Shown here: one piece after another, positions 1-9,652 of the stretch
How the letters are laid out: each line of letters starts with the position of its first letter
Position numbering within the stretch: the stretch's first letter is position 1
DNA from: Xanthobacteraceae bacterium
GTDB taxonomy: Bacteria; Pseudomonadota; Alphaproteobacteria; Rhizobiales; Xanthobacteraceae
Direction: 5' to 3'
DNA length: 64,000 nucleotides
Assembly (NCBI GenBank): GCA_004297465.1
Contig: SCUB01000010.1
Span: 310,001-374,000 of the forward strand
Position numbers and translations under genes: made by a program
The notes under the pieces: generated by a model
Told to the model about the DNA's origin: nothing
The model's input: only the letters and a program-made list of their open reading frames with translations
The model's database searches: none

Positions 1-182
1 ACGGCCCGACCTTCGGCCACGCCATGACCAAGAAGATGATCTGGCAGGAGTGGAACTCGGGCCTTGGCGAGTGCATCGAGGCCGAAGCCCAGGCCCAGGC
101 CATCTGCATGCAGACGAAGGACTTCGAACGTGCTTATGTCGCGTTCGCCAACAAGCAGTCGCCGAAGTTCGAGGGTAACTGA
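1..182 (+). CDS. Enoyl-CoA hydratase family protein, C-terminal part (5' end outside window)
   Basis: Only the last 59 codons are present, read from base 3. The visible tail includes [10 protein letters not shown], then [20 protein letters not shown] and a closing KFEGN. This is the helical C-terminus typical of crotonase-fold enoyl-CoA hydratases, which hydrate 2,3-enoyl-CoA in fatty-acid or aromatic acyl-CoA breakdown. The stop codon overlaps the start of the next gene by one base (TGATG), so the two are probably translationally coupled in a degradation operon with the acyl-CoA dehydrogenase and SDR that follow. The catalytic part lies upstream of the window, so the substrate class cannot be judged. 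Other crotonase enzymes (isomerase, hydrolase) remain possible. Confidence 0.75.
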   Translation, partial: GPTFGHAMTKKMIWQEWNSGLGECIEAEAQAQAICMQTKDFERAYVAFANKQSPKFEGN

Positions 183-1384
183 TGAGTGATACGACATTCC
201 TGTCCTGGCCGTTTTTCACCGACAGCCATCGCGGCTTCGCCGCCGCGCTGGAGGACTGGGCGCAGCGCGTGCTGCCGACGCTGTGCACGCCCGACGAGGC
301 GCATGGCGAGGCGATGGACGCGACCTCGACGCTCCTGGTCCGAGAACTCGGCAAGGCAGGACTGTTGGGTGCTGCGATCCCGGCCGCCTATGGCGGCCGG
401 GACACGCTGTTCGACGTGCGCGGCCTGTGCCTCGCCCGCGAAATTCTCGGCCGTCATCTCGGCCTTGCCGACTTCGCCTTCGCCATGCAGGGGCTGGGCA
501 GCGCCGCCATCACGCTGTTCGGCACCGACGCGCAAAAGCAGGCCTACCTGCCGCGCGTCGGCCGCGGCGAGGCGATCGCCGCCTTCGCCATCTCCGAGGT
601 CGATGCCGGCTCCGATGTCGGCGCCATGACCACGCACGCCGTCAAGGACGGCGACCACTACGTCATCAACGGCAGCAAGACCTGGATCTCCAATGCCGGG
701 CTCGCCGACTTCTACACCGTGTTCGCCCGCATCGGCGAGGAACCCGGCACCAAGAACATCGCCACCTTCATCGTCGACGCCGCCACGCCCGGACTGGCCG
801 TGTCCGAGCGCATCGACGTGATCGCGCCCCATCCGCTCGGCTCGCTGAAGCTCACGAACTGCCGCGTGCCGGCCTCCGCCATGCTCGGCAACCCCGGCGA
901 CGGCTTCCGCATCGCGATGTCGGTGCTCGACGTGTTCCGCTCCACCGTCGGCGCCGCGGCGCTCGGCTTTGCCCGCCGCGCCCTGGACGAGGCGATCGCG
1001 CGCTCGCAGTCGCGCAAGGTATTCGGCACCAGGCTCGCCGATTTCCAGCTCACCCAGGCCAAGATCGCCGACATGGCGGTGGCGATCGACGCCGCCGCGC
1101 TCCTGATCTACCGCGCCGCCTGGACCAAGGACACCGCCGGCGGCCGCGTCACCCGCGAAGCCTCGATGGCCAAGCTGTTCGCCACCGAGGCCGCGCAGCA
1201 GGTGATCGACCAGGCCGTCCAGCTGTTCGGCGGCATGGGCGTGGTCAGCCATCAGGTGGTGGAGACGCTGTATCGCGAAATCCGCGCGCTGCGTATCTAC
1301 GAAGGCACCAGCGAGGTGCAGAAACTGGTGATCGCCAGCGCGGTCTACGCCAACGCCGCGGCACAGGGAAAGGCAGCATCATGA
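182..1384 (+). CDS. Acyl-CoA dehydrogenase
   Basis: A 400-residue flavoprotein expected to oxidise an acyl-CoA to the 2,3-enoyl-CoA, passing electrons to ETF. The family length is usually 380-400, so it looks complete. Visible signatures are the [16 protein letters not shown] segment of the middle beta domain, which contacts FAD and substrate, the FGGMGV segment of the C-terminal helical domain, and IYEGTSEVQ near residue 372. The Glu of that YEGT motif (about 374) is where the catalytic base sits in medium-chain enzymes. The start overlaps the stop of the upstream hydratase, and its own stop overlaps the SDR start by ATGA, so this is a tightly packed operon. The substrate is not evident; linear, branched or cyclic acyl-CoA are all possible. 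Confidence 0.9.
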   Translation: MSDTTFLSWPFFTDSHRGFAAALEDWAQRVLPTLCTPDEAHGEAMDATSTLLVRELGKAGLLGAAIPAAYGGRDTLFDVRGLCLAREILGRHLGLADFAFAMQGLGSAAITLFGTDAQKQAYLPRVGRGEAIAAFAISEVDAGSDVGAMTTHAVKDGDHYVINGSKTWISNAGLADFYTVFARIGEEPGTKNIATFIVDAATPGLAVSERIDVIAPHPLGSLKLTNCRVPASAMLGNPGDGFRIAMSVLDVFRSTVGAAALGFARRALDEAIARSQSRKVFGTRLADFQLTQAKIADMAVAIDAAALLIYRAAWTKDTAGGRVTREASMAKLFATEAAQQVIDQAVQLFGGMGVVSHQVVETLYREIRALRIYEGTSEVQKLVIASAVYANAAAQGKAAS

Positions 1385-2184
1385 CCATCATGGGTCTGGG
1401 CGATGACAAGCCATTGAACGGCTATCACGCCGCCGTCACCGGCGGCACCCGCGGCATCGGCCTTGCCATCGCCGGCACGCTGGCCAAGCTCGGCGCCGAC
1501 GTGACGCTGATGGGCCGCAACCGCGAGGCGCTTGCCGCGCGCGCCGCCGAGCTTGCGGAAGCGCACGGCACCCGCGTCGCCGCCGAAGCGGTCGATGTCG
1601 GCGATGCCGAGGCGGTCAAGGCCGCGTTCGCATCGGCAACCGCCCGCCTCGGTCCCGTCACCATTCTCATCAACAATGCCGGCATCGCCAAGGCCGCTCC
1701 GTTCGGCAAGACCGATCTCGCATTCTGGCAGAACGTCATGAACGTCGACCTCACCGGCGCGTTCCTGTGCGCCAAGGAAGTGGTGAAGGGCATGACCACG
1801 GCCGGTTTCGGCCGCATCGTCAACGTCGCCTCGACCGCCGGACTGACCGGCATGGCCTATTGCACCGCGTATTGCGCCGCCAAGCATGGCCTGATCGGCA
1901 TGACACGGGCGCTGGCGCGCGAGCTGGCGAAAACGCCGGTCACCGTCAACGCGGTCTGCCCCGGCTACACCGACACCGACATCGTGCGCGACACGCTCGA
2001 CAACATCACCAGCAAGACCGGCCGCAGCCGCGAGCAGGCGCTGGCCGACATCGTCGTGCACAATCCGCAAGGCCGCCTGGTCGATCCCAAGGAAGTGGCC
2101 GACGCGGTCGGCTGGCTGTGCCTGCCAAGTTCGGCGGCAATCACCGGACAATCCCTCGTCGTCGCCGGCGGAGAGCTGATGTGA
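1381..2184 (+). CDS. SDR family oxidoreductase, probable 3-hydroxyacyl-CoA dehydrogenase
   Basis: A 267-residue classical short-chain dehydrogenase. It has the cofactor loop TGGTRGIG (residues 20-27), the structural NNAG motif (98-101), and the catalytic set Ser151, Tyr164 and Lys168 in STAG...YCAAK. The C-terminal [12 protein letters not shown] is the usual family ending. The reading frame is open far upstream (to 283), but the ATG at 1381 is chosen because it overlaps the acyl-CoA dehydrogenase stop (ATGA) and gives the normal family length. Following hydratase and dehydrogenase genes, the likely role is NAD-dependent oxidation of a 3-hydroxyacyl-CoA. That role is inferred from context, since SDRs cannot be assigned a substrate from motifs alone. 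Confidence 0.85.
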   Translation: MTIMGLGDDKPLNGYHAAVTGGTRGIGLAIAGTLAKLGADVTLMGRNREALAARAAELAEAHGTRVAAEAVDVGDAEAVKAAFASATARLGPVTILINNAGIAKAAPFGKTDLAFWQNVMNVDLTGAFLCAKEVVKGMTTAGFGRIVNVASTAGLTGMAYCTAYCAAKHGLIGMTRALARELAKTPVTVNAVCPGYTDTDIVRDTLDNITSKTGRSREQALADIVVHNPQGRLVDPKEVADAVGWLCLPSSAAITGQSLVVAGGELM

Positions 2185-2213
2185 TCCGGCGCGCCCGGCG
2201 CTGAAAGGATGCC

Positions 2214-2888
2214 ATGACCACCATCGTCCCGAGCAACGTCCCGGACATCAAAAGTCAGGTGAGCGACGAGGCGCTGGTGCAGCGGCGACGCAGCCAGATC
2301 GTTTCCGCCGCGGTCGAGCTGTTCTCCAAGCAGGGTTTCTATCGCACCACCATCCTCGACATCGCGCGCAAGGCCGGCGTCAGTCCCGGCCTGATCTATC
2401 AGTACGTCACCGACAAGGAGGACGTGCTGCTGCTGGCGCTGCTCAGCGTACTCGATTCCTACAAGCGCGAAATTCCCACGGCGCTGCAGGGGCGGACCGA
2501 CGAGCTGGAGCGCTTCTGGGCGGCGCTGGAAGCCTATTGCCGCGTCGTCGACCAGCGCCGCAGCGCGACCGTGCTGGCCTACCGCTCGACCAAGTCGCTG
2601 CCCGAGGAGCGCCGCCGCCTGGTCAAGCAGTCCGAGATCGACTCCAACGATCTGATCGCGGCCTGCCTGCGCGAGTGCATCGCCACCGGCCTGATGCGCG
2701 AGGTCAACATCGAGCTCGTGACTTACCAGCTCGTCACCTTCGCGCACACCTGGGCGCTCAAGTACTGGCGCCTCAAGGACCTCTGCACGCTCGACGAATA
2801 CATCCGCGAGGGCTTTGCCTTTTTCGCCCAGGCGCTCTTGACGGAAAAGGGCTGGCGGCGCAACCGCGAGCTGGGCCGCGAGGCATAA
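2214..2888 (+). CDS. TetR/AcrR family transcriptional regulator
   Basis: A 224-residue one-component regulator. The N-terminal helix-turn-helix spans about residues 24-70, with the recognition segment TTILDIARKAGVSPGLIYQY followed by the family-typical DKEDVLLLAL. The rest is the all-helical ligand and dimerisation domain. An AAGGA ribosome-binding site lies five bases before the ATG. The gene sits 29 bases after the SDR gene in the same direction and probably controls the acyl-CoA degradation operon in response to a pathway CoA ester; this is inference from position. It ends six bases before the convergent glycosyltransferase gene, which marks the border between ordinary GC-rich backbone and the lower-GC glycan locus. 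Confidence 0.85.
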   Translation: MTTIVPSNVPDIKSQVSDEALVQRRRSQIVSAAVELFSKQGFYRTTILDIARKAGVSPGLIYQYVTDKEDVLLLALLSVLDSYKREIPTALQGRTDELERFWAALEAYCRVVDQRRSATVLAYRSTKSLPEERRRLVKQSEIDSNDLIAACLRECIATGLMREVNIELVTYQLVTFAHTWALKYWRLKDLCTLDEYIREGFAFFAQALLTEKGWRRNRELGREA

Positions 2889-2894
2889 ATCGCC

Positions 2895-3944
2895 TCACTT
2901 GCCGGCGGAAACCCGCGGCGACTCCAGCTTTGACGCATGCGGTGCCATTGTCGAATTATTCGAAAGCGTATTCAACGCATCAAGCAGCCGCCCGTGGGTG
3001 ATGCTCGCATTATCCGCGTCCTTCCTGTACGAACAGTAATCCGGCGCCAGCGAGATTACTTTCTCCACTCGATCAAACCCGTCGATTTCAGCCGCCGACG
3101 TCGGCGAAAAGAATGCGACAGTCGGTATCCTCTGGGAAATCGCCAGATGCATGGCCAGACTGTCGCTGCTGATCATGAAATCGAGCTGACGGATCAGCGC
3201 CGCAAGATGCAAAGGCGATTGATCGGTATCGGCAACGATCACACGCGGATCGCCAATCGAATGCGCGAGAGCATTATTTCTCTCCCGATCGGGACCGGCT
3301 CCAAATAGAACGACGTAGCCGCGCGAGGCTGCATCAAGGCTAAGAAGTTTACGGATCAGCAAATCAAGTTCCGTGAGCCGCAGTTCCTTGGCCGGCCAGC
3401 GGCCGCCCGCGAACGGATTAATTCCAATGACCGGACAGGCGCCATTCCTGAAGCCACTGTATTCCGTCTCGATTTCCGGGCTTCCGAAGAACCGCGGCTC
3501 CACCATGTCGACACCGAAGATCCGGGAGAGAATCCCGGCGTGCCCCTGGGTGTTGAGCTTTTTCAATTCATCGGCGCGTGCCTTCCCGAACCGGGAATGC
3601 AGCCCCATGTCGAACCATGGCGAAGCATCCTGCGAATAGCGGACCTGACCATCCTGCTTCATCGCTCCGACGACTTGCCCGCAGCGTACCATGTCGAGGC
3701 CTGATAATATTTCGTCCTCATCATCCAACGAGAAGACGACATCAAAGAACTCGTCTTGAATCTGATCAAACCCGGTCGCGATACGGTCGATATAAGGATT
3801 GTGACGAATCAGACACTCGGCTCCCGGCGCAGTGATCCAGACCTGTCGGAAATCAGGTCCATTTTTCCGCCGCAACGGACCCGCGAAATACGATGTACGG
3901 ACGACATCGCCCAACGCGCCATGCTTGACGACAAGAACTTTCAT
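2895..3944 (-). CDS. Glycosyltransferase family 9 (heptosyltransferase-like)
   Basis: A 349-residue GT-B fold protein of the ADP-heptose:LPS heptosyltransferase family. The N-terminus [18 protein letters not shown] is the family signature. The middle [14 protein letters not shown] and the C-terminal [20 protein letters not shown] with [11 protein letters not shown] form the nucleotide-sugar site. It probably transfers a heptose or related sugar during surface-polysaccharide assembly at the cytoplasmic membrane. Its ATG overlaps the stop of the upstream 1275-residue fusion gene (ATGA at 3941-3944), so the two are co-translated. Two lines counted by hand (3001-3060 and 3301-3360) are each 53 percent GC, far below the neighbouring backbone, which suggests horizontal origin. 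The acceptor is unknown. Confidence 0.82.
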   Translation of the reverse strand: MKVLVVKHGALGDVVRTSYFAGPLRRKNGPDFRQVWITAPGAECLIRHNPYIDRIATGFDQIQDEFFDVVFSLDDEDEILSGLDMVRCGQVVGAMKQDGQVRYSQDASPWFDMGLHSRFGKARADELKKLNTQGHAGILSRIFGVDMVEPRFFGSPEIETEYSGFRNGACPVIGINPFAGGRWPAKELRLTELDLLIRKLLSLDAASRGYVVLFGAGPDRERNNALAHSIGDPRVIVADTDQSPLHLAALIRQLDFMISSDSLAMHLAISQRIPTVAFFSPTSAAEIDGFDRVEKVISLAPDYCSYRKDADNASITHGRLLDALNTLSNNSTMAPHASKLESPRVSAGK

Positions 3945-6900
3945 TCTACCGCAGCCCCTGCCGCCGTCCGCTGTCTTTCGCTGAAGACAGAAGGACTAAT
4001 ATCCACCCACAGGAAATCGGCCAAAGCTCGCTTGGAAAAATTTGACTGAACATACTGGCTCTGGATGCGCCGCTGGGCCCGCCAGGCGTCATCGTTTCCA
4101 ATCAATTCAGTAACTGCTGCAGCAAAGGATTCAGCGTCCGAATGAAGAGGCAGATTGGTCTCAAGGCCGATCATGCCCTGCGCTCCATAAGGCGTGGTCA
4201 CGATAGGAACGCCGTAGCGCATCGCTTCGATGACTTTACCCTTCATACCAGCCCCGAAGCGCAAGGGCGCAATTGCAACTCGCGCGCTCGCATAATGCGC
4301 GGCAAGCTGCTGGTCAGTCACGAAACCCGTCACGTTGACATGGGGATCGCTCGCAAGATTTCTCACCTTCTGGGTCGGATTGGAACCTACCAGCCAGAGT
4401 TTCATATCCGGGAATTCGCTACGGATATGGGGAAAGACATTGCCGACAAACCACAGCGCCGCATCCTCGTTTGGTTCATGAGCGAACCCGGCGACAAACA
4501 GGATATCACGGCGGCGCGCGAGATCTTCCTCTTCGGGCGGCGCAAAGCTGTCAAACCCGAAGACAGGCATCGTGCGCGCCCCGCAGCCTGGCATCATCGA
4601 ACGGACATAAGCCGTTTCCTGATCCGATGGATAATAGACGGCGTCGACCAGCGACCAGACGCGCCGTTCCACTTTCTCCATATCATCCGCGGCCGTCCCG
4701 GCCGCATGACCCTGTCCAAGTATCTGCGATTGTGCCCGCATCCTCAGATGATGGATATCGTGACCGTAAAATAGCAGCTTTGCCTTGGTCGCCTTCCGCA
4801 CCGGCGCGATGAAGTCGATCGCGACATGTGGGCGGCTCAGAAGCGCACAGTCGATGTGGTATCCGTTATTCGCAATCCAGGCATCAAACCCGCTGGCGTA
4901 TTCACTGCCATAAATCACCTCGATGCCCGCATCCTGCAGGCGCGCCGTGTATTGGGGATCACGCCACAGATTCTGCGGCCAGAATTTCACGTTGAATCCG
5001 GCCTCGACCAGAATGGTCAGGATCTGGTCGATCGTACGCGATCCGGCATCGCGATCCGGCTGCGGCACATAATGATCGACGACCAGAATGCATGGCTTGC
5101 CGCGCGAGCGGTCGCGCGCCACGAACACTTCCTCGCCGTTGGGAAAGTGGAAGCGCTCCAGTTCCTCGCGCCAGCGCTCCGCGAATTTCTTCTGGTTTTC
5201 GACCTGACAGGACTTGATACCGCTGGCCGTATCGGTTCCGTGCGAAACGCCTTCATGATGAACCACAACGGATCGCGGCTGATAGACGACTCTCAACCCC
5301 GCCTCGCGCACCTTGAAGGCGAGGTCGGTATCCTCGCAATAGGCCGGCGCGTAGCGTTCATCGAACCGACCCAGTTTCGTGAAAACATCGCGCCGTATCA
5401 GCAATGAAGCGCCGGAACAGTAATCCGTTTCCTTGGCATAGTTGAATTCCGGCAGATCCGGATCCTGCCAGCGTCCGAAATTCCACGCCGAGGCGTCGCG
5501 CCAGACAATGCCGCCGGCTTCCTGCAGCCGGCCGTCGGGGAAAACCAGTTTCGAGCCGACAAGGCCCGCCTTCGGCCAGGTCCGCAACGTATCCAGCAGC
5601 GCATCGAGCCAGCCTTCGCAGACCTCGGTGTCGTTGTTGAGGAAATGAATGTATTCGCCGCGCGCCAGACCGGCTGCGCGGTTGCAGGACAGCGTGAATC
5701 CAAGATTGCGGGGATTGACCTCGTAGCGCAGCCCGCGAACTTTCGCGAGACTGGCAACCTGCGGATCTCCCGAGCAGTCCTCGACGACGATGACTTCCAC
5801 CGGCACGAGCGGCGGATGGCGCGCGATCGATTGCAGACAGGTCAGCGTCACATCCAGCTTGCCATAGATTGGGATAATGATGCTGACCAGCGGTTGTTTC
5901 GAGAATGGCAGTTCCAGTTGCGTCAGGTCGACGCTTGCAGGTTGATTGGACTTGACGGCAGCATGTTTGCGCGCCTTCACGGCGACCGAACGCCACGCCT
6001 CGTAACTGGGGATGCCCTCAAACAACGGTCCCGCAAGACGGAAAGCGGCGGCGGCCAGACCGTACTTGTGTCCGGCACCAATCGGCAGCCGGTGATAGAC
6101 GGCGCGCGCCATGCGCTGAATGGGCGGCCGCAATCCGGCCATGACCAGGTTCCAGTCACCGCGCAGCAATCTCGCCGAGAACCGGAGCGGCCGCGTCAGC
6201 CGCCATGACCGCGAGCGCAGGATGCGATTGTACTCCGCCTTGTGTTCGGCGATGGCGATATGCGCTGCCTCGACCCTGCGTTGGAACGACAGGAGATCCG
6301 AATTCGCCTTTTCCATCTCGCTTGCGAAAGTGGTGCTCCTGGTCTCGCCATCCGCAATCGCGCCACTCTGATCATGGACGATGCGTTGCAGCTCCTCGAT
6401 CCGGGCTTCCCGCGCCGCCACTTCGGCTTGGCGCAGAAGTCCGTCATGATGGGCCTCGGAAAGTTCCGTTTCCTTTTCGGCCAAGGCCTGCTGCAATGTC
6501 CGCACTTGGGAGTCGCGCCGCCCGATCTCGCCCTCGAGGTCGGAGATGCATTGCTCCCGCTCGGTAAGCACCTCCCTGACTCGCGCAAGCTGGACACCGC
6601 GCGCGGCGACCTCATCGACGGCGCGGGCGATATGGGTTTTATGCGTCGCGATTTCGCCTTGCAGCACGGCAGTCTCGTTCTGCAGCCCGGCGATATCCTC
6701 CTCGAATCCGGCGATCTCGGCGGTGCGCGCTGCCGAGTCTGCCTCAAGCGTGGCGACCTTCGCCTCGCTTGAAATCATGCTCGCGCGCAAGGCCGCGTTT
6801 TCCTTGTCGCGCTGACGCGCCGCCTGTTCGGCTTCGGCGTCCCGGACCGCCAGTTCTTCGTAAAGGGCGGCTCCGAAGATCGGTGCGACGGCATCGAATT

Positions 6901-7768
6901 CAACGCGAATCCGATTGATCGCGGCCATCGCCGCCGCCGCGCCGGGCTCGCGTTCCAGGAGCAGCAAGGCTGCATAGGCGTCCTTGACCCAGCCCGAGAT
7001 GTCGGCGCGCCCGGCAAGCGCGTCGGATGGCGGCGCAAAATTTCGCAGCGCCGGCGTCAGGAACGCCTCGACCTCGGATGGAACGTCCTCCGGCCGTGCC
7101 GGAAAATCCAGACCTATCGTCCTGACGACGCCGCCGACGGCCGACTTCCAGTCTTCCATGAGGTGTTCATAGGACACGAACGCACGCGGCTTGCCGCGTG
7201 TCGCCGTCTCGGCGTCAAGGACATGCCGCAGCCACAGCAGGCTGGCGAAGCCAGGCGTCATATGGTTGCGCGCGTCCAGCGAAGAAACCACCGCCACCGG
7301 ATTGCGGAATGGAAGGATGAAGCGGCTTTCTACCCCGAGGTCCTGCAGGATTTCGGTATAGAACGGCGCAAAACGGCAGATGCGCGGATCCTTGAGGATG
7401 AACAGCGGGGCCGCGCCGTATTCCTCAAGCAACAACTGCACGATCTCGGCGCGGAACCGGGCGGCCGTCGCGGGATCGAGCCGGGCCGGATCGAATGCCC
7501 GCCAGTCGTCCCAGCGGCTTCGCGCTGCGGCGAGCATCGCGTCGTGGATCGCCACCAGCTTTTCCGGCTCCCAATGACCTCTTTCGTTGCCGGGGCGCGC
7601 CCCCATGACGTGCTTGGGCAGCCCGGCTCCGAGCAGGCTGAGGATGCGCGTCAGGGCGCTTGTGCCGGATCGGTGCATGCCCAGCACAAGCAGACAGGTC
7701 CGGCTGGCGGCCGGGCCATCACCGGCCACCTCTGGCCTGGTTCGGCTGGTGTGTCGTTCGATCCCCAT
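3941..7768 (-). CDS. Multidomain sulfotransferase / coiled coil / GT2 / GT4 protein
   Basis: A 1275-residue polypeptide with four recognisable parts. Residues 24-270 are a PAPS-dependent sulfotransferase, with the 5'-phosphosulfate loop [15 protein letters not shown] at 29-43 and the 3'-phosphate segment [15 protein letters not shown]. Residues about 300-515 are a long charged coiled coil, followed by the linker SWRLTRPLR (521-529) often found before GT2 domains. Residues 626-870 are a family 2 glycosyltransferase, with VSIIIPIYG, the metal-binding region NNDTE (711-715) and [14 protein letters not shown]. Residues 892-1265 are a GT4-type domain with [18 protein letters not shown] near the end. 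It presumably builds and sulfates part of a surface glycan, co-translated with the downstream GT9. No membrane segment is seen. The order and combination of domains are the unusual point; the substrates are unknown. Confidence 0.85.
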   Translation of the reverse strand: MGIERHTSRTRPEVAGDGPAASRTCLLVLGMHRSGTSALTRILSLLGAGLPKHVMGARPGNERGHWEPEKLVAIHDAMLAAARSRWDDWRAFDPARLDPATAARFRAEIVQLLLEEYGAAPLFILKDPRICRFAPFYTEILQDLGVESRFILPFRNPVAVVSSLDARNHMTPGFASLLWLRHVLDAETATRGKPRAFVSYEHLMEDWKSAVGGVVRTIGLDFPARPEDVPSEVEAFLTPALRNFAPPSDALAGRADISGWVKDAYAALLLLEREPGAAAAMAAINRIRVEFDAVAPIFGAALYEELAVRDAEAEQAARQRDKENAALRASMISSEAKVATLEADSAARTAEIAGFEEDIAGLQNETAVLQGEIATHKTHIARAVDEVAARGVQLARVREVLTEREQCISDLEGEIGRRDSQVRTLQQALAEKETELSEAHHDGLLRQAEVAAREARIEELQRIVHDQSGAIADGETRSTTFASEMEKANSDLLSFQRRVEAAHIAIAEHKAEYNRILRSRSWRLTRPLRFSARLLRGDWNLVMAGLRPPIQRMARAVYHRLPIGAGHKYGLAAAAFRLAGPLFEGIPSYEAWRSVAVKARKHAAVKSNQPASVDLTQLELPFSKQPLVSIIIPIYGKLDVTLTCLQSIARHPPLVPVEVIVVEDCSGDPQVASLAKVRGLRYEVNPRNLGFTLSCNRAAGLARGEYIHFLNNDTEVCEGWLDALLDTLRTWPKAGLVGSKLVFPDGRLQEAGGIVWRDASAWNFGRWQDPDLPEFNYAKETDYCSGASLLIRRDVFTKLGRFDERYAPAYCEDTDLAFKVREAGLRVVYQPRSVVVHHEGVSHGTDTASGIKSCQVENQKKFAERWREELERFHFPNGEEVFVARDRSRGKPCILVVDHYVPQPDRDAGSRTIDQILTILVEAGFNVKFWPQNLWRDPQYTARLQDAGIEVIYGSEYASGFDAWIANNGYHIDCALLSRPHVAIDFIAPVRKATKAKLLFYGHDIHHLRMRAQSQILGQGHAAGTAADDMEKVERRVWSLVDAVYYPSDQETAYVRSMMPGCGARTMPVFGFDSFAPPEEEDLARRRDILFVAGFAHEPNEDAALWFVGNVFPHIRSEFPDMKLWLVGSNPTQKVRNLASDPHVNVTGFVTDQQLAAHYASARVAIAPLRFGAGMKGKVIEAMRYGVPIVTTPYGAQGMIGLETNLPLHSDAESFAAAVTELIGNDDAWRAQRRIQSQYVQSNFSKRALADFLWVDISPSVFSERQRTAAGAAVE

Positions 7769-7874
7769 TGCTGGCTATCTGCCTGTTTTCCGCCTACCGT
7801 CCGCCGGTCAAGCCAGCCCCCGACCGCATCCCCAATCTACCGGCCGTTTGCAGAGAAGCCGCTGTTTAACAAAG

Positions 7875-7883
7875 CCCCCCCCC
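7875..7883. repeat. Homopolymeric C9/G9 tract upstream of the fusion gene
   Basis: Nine consecutive C on the + strand (nine G in the sense of the minus-strand gene) lie 107 bases before the ATG of the sulfotransferase/GT fusion, inside the 216-base gap between the two sulfotransferase genes. Tracts of this kind can vary in length by slippage and alter promoter spacing. Whether it lies in a promoter here is not shown, and no convincing -10/-35 pair was found around it. The rest of the gap holds no recognisable gene or RNA. Confidence 0.5.
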
Positions 7884-7984
7884 AATTCCAAGCCTCATCC
7901 CGCGCACGAGCCGAGCCGAATCCGCCAGCATTGTCTAAATTTTGAAAAATGGCGGAGGCGGGCCAGACGCGGCCGTGCAATGCC

Positions 7985-8146
7985 CTACGAGATGCAGTTG
8001 ATCATCCGGGAAATAAGATCGTTCTCCCACTCGTCATAGGTATCGATGCCCGCATCCTCCCAGAGGGCGGGGCCGATCGTTCCCTCAAGAATGGCGAGGT
8101 GCACCTTTTCGCAGCGGTCCAGCAGTTCGCTAGGCTCCAGTTCGCC
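7985..8146 (-). other. In-frame continuation of the sulfotransferase after its TAG codon
   Basis: After the TAG at 8147-8149 the same reading frame stays open for 53 more codons (8146 down to 7988) and ends at a second TAG at 7985-7987. The translated stretch begins GELEPSELLDRCEKVHLAI and ends NDLISRMINCIS. It is rich in acidic and hydrophobic residues spaced like amphipathic helices and has coding-type codon use. It reads like the natural C-terminus of the upstream sulfotransferase, which would then be 456 residues. This suggests a recent nonsense mutation, a sequencing error, or readthrough. No start codon or ribosome-binding site that would make it a separate gene was seen. Confidence 0.6.
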
Positions 8147-9355
8147 CTACTTTGCCGTGACCTTGCTGCTGTTGATCCGGGTCCTGAACGTCGCGGCGCT
8201 TTGCGGAAAATTCGGCTCGCCGAGAAACCGGAAACATTTCCGCATGGTCCCCGGCACATCGGAGATGATGTCTTCGTAGCGCATCACCAGGACGCGGCCG
8301 GGCCCCAGCTCACGCGCTGCCTCCATGATGGAATGAACCGACCTGAGCCAGGTCAGGGTTGCTTCGTGGACGCTGTATTGCGGACCGCCGACATTCGTGA
8401 ACGCGGCGTATGAGGCAATCGTCTCTCGTGGATTGCGGATGATGCCGATGAACTGCGCCTTCGGGAACGCCTCCGCGAGAACTGGAATGAAGGTGGTGTT
8501 GAACGGCGTCCCGTCGACCCATCGGCGTTTCGGATTCCACAGCGAGCGCCTGATCTGGAAATCGGGATGGAAGCGATTTTCGTGACCGGAAGAGCGCGTC
8601 AGGAAGGTCCGGAAGGCACTGTCGGACACCATCGATCTATGAAGCTTGTCGATGGACGAGCCGATGGACGAAAGATAGCGCGTCCGGTCGACGCCATAGA
8701 TCGCCGGCGCGCCACGGCCGGGTTGACATGCCATGGCATGCCCGGCCGCCGCCCCCATCAGCGTCATCGGCAGCCAGTTGGTCTCTTCGACAGGCCCGAT
8801 ATTCGGGTGCTGGCCGAGCGCCCATGTCAGGATGCTGGTGCCGCAACGGCCCGAACCGACAACGAAAACCGGCTGGCCGGAACAGGGGATATCAGCGGCG
8901 AGCACGGCGGGCTTTACGCGCTCAGCGCGCGTTGCGATGTCGCCATCGGCGGCAATGTTGATGCCCGTCAATTCCAGCGCGCCGAGGCTGTCGCCGTCGC
9001 AATCCGCAGGACGGTCTTCGGGCATCACGATCTCGCAGGTGAAATCGACGGCGATGTCTCCCGCCGACGATGGCACCACATGCCCAAGCTGCAGCTCCAC
9101 GGTCTGGTGCTCGCCCTGGATCTCGCCGATCTCGGCCTGCGGAGCGTCCGCCGCGCATTGGAAGATGAAAGGGAAATACCGGTAGGCGTGGAAACCGCCG
9201 GAACGGAACCGCAGGCGGACGCTGAACGTCTCGAGGATGTGGTTGGCGTTCCAGTCCGCGACACGGATGATAAGCCTGCACGGTTCGCGCAACGTGACGG
9301 CTGCGTCGGACCATTTTGCGGTAGCCGCCGTGCCATGCAGTTCAAGAATTTTCAT
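8147..9355 (-). CDS. Sulfotransferase with N-terminal beta-rich domain, possibly truncated by amber codon
   Basis: A 402-residue protein. Residues 1-160 form a beta-rich region of no recognised family, with many alternating hydrophobic residues. From about residue 162 it is a PAPS-dependent sulfotransferase: the 5'-phosphosulfate loop VVGSGRCGTSILTW starts at 165, and IIRNPRETIASY carries the 3'-phosphate Arg and Ser. It ends RINSSKVTAK at a TAG that interrupts an otherwise continuous frame (see the 53-codon continuation directly downstream). It is oriented like the sulfotransferase/GT fusion and lies 379 bases from it, or 217 if the continuation is counted. This suggests a shared pathway for a sulfated surface glycan. 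No clear ribosome-binding site precedes the ATG. Activity of the truncated form is uncertain. Confidence 0.75.
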   Translation of the reverse strand: MKILELHGTAATAKWSDAAVTLREPCRLIIRVADWNANHILETFSVRLRFRSGGFHAYRYFPFIFQCAADAPQAEIGEIQGEHQTVELQLGHVVPSSAGDIAVDFTCEIVMPEDRPADCDGDSLGALELTGINIAADGDIATRAERVKPAVLAADIPCSGQPVFVVGSGRCGTSILTWALGQHPNIGPVEETNWLPMTLMGAAAGHAMACQPGRGAPAIYGVDRTRYLSSIGSSIDKLHRSMVSDSAFRTFLTRSSGHENRFHPDFQIRRSLWNPKRRWVDGTPFNTTFIPVLAEAFPKAQFIGIIRNPRETIASYAAFTNVGGPQYSVHEATLTWLRSVHSIMEAARELGPGRVLVMRYEDIISDVPGTMRKCFRFLGEPNFPQSAATFRTRINSSKVTAK

Positions 9356-9652
9356 CGATAATCAGCCTGAGAGATGCCCCCTGAACCGCGACGCGCTCGC
9401 TCGAACACACTTCGAATTATACTAGGGTCGGGCTCCGGCGATCAAGAACTACCCCGAAGCCCGCCTTGAACCACACCGCCAACGTTCCAGCAACGACGAT
9501 TCGCGCGGCCATTCTGAATCAAAGTTAAACAAGATGAGTAAAGACGGCCGGATCCAGCGGCAGCACGCTCACGCAGCGCTTGGCCCAGCGTCATCGCACT
9601 GTAAATCCATCACGGCCTTGGCGCGCGGCCCCGCAGAAACAAACCGCGCCGC
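9356..9652. other. Intergenic stretch with no recognised gene
   Basis: This 297-base gap separates the second sulfotransferase from the PRPP-synthetase-like gene, both on the minus strand. It should hold the promoter of the sulfotransferase. An AT-rich patch around 9510-9535 is visible, but no convincing sigma-70 pair, terminator hairpin or RNA gene was recognised. Short + strand open frames here look like noise. Confidence 0.4.

Noticed and set aside
283-1380. Extension of the SDR gene upstream to 283
   Set aside because: The extra 366 residues are an out-of-frame reading of the acyl-CoA dehydrogenase; the ATG at 1381 with the ATGA overlap gives the family length.
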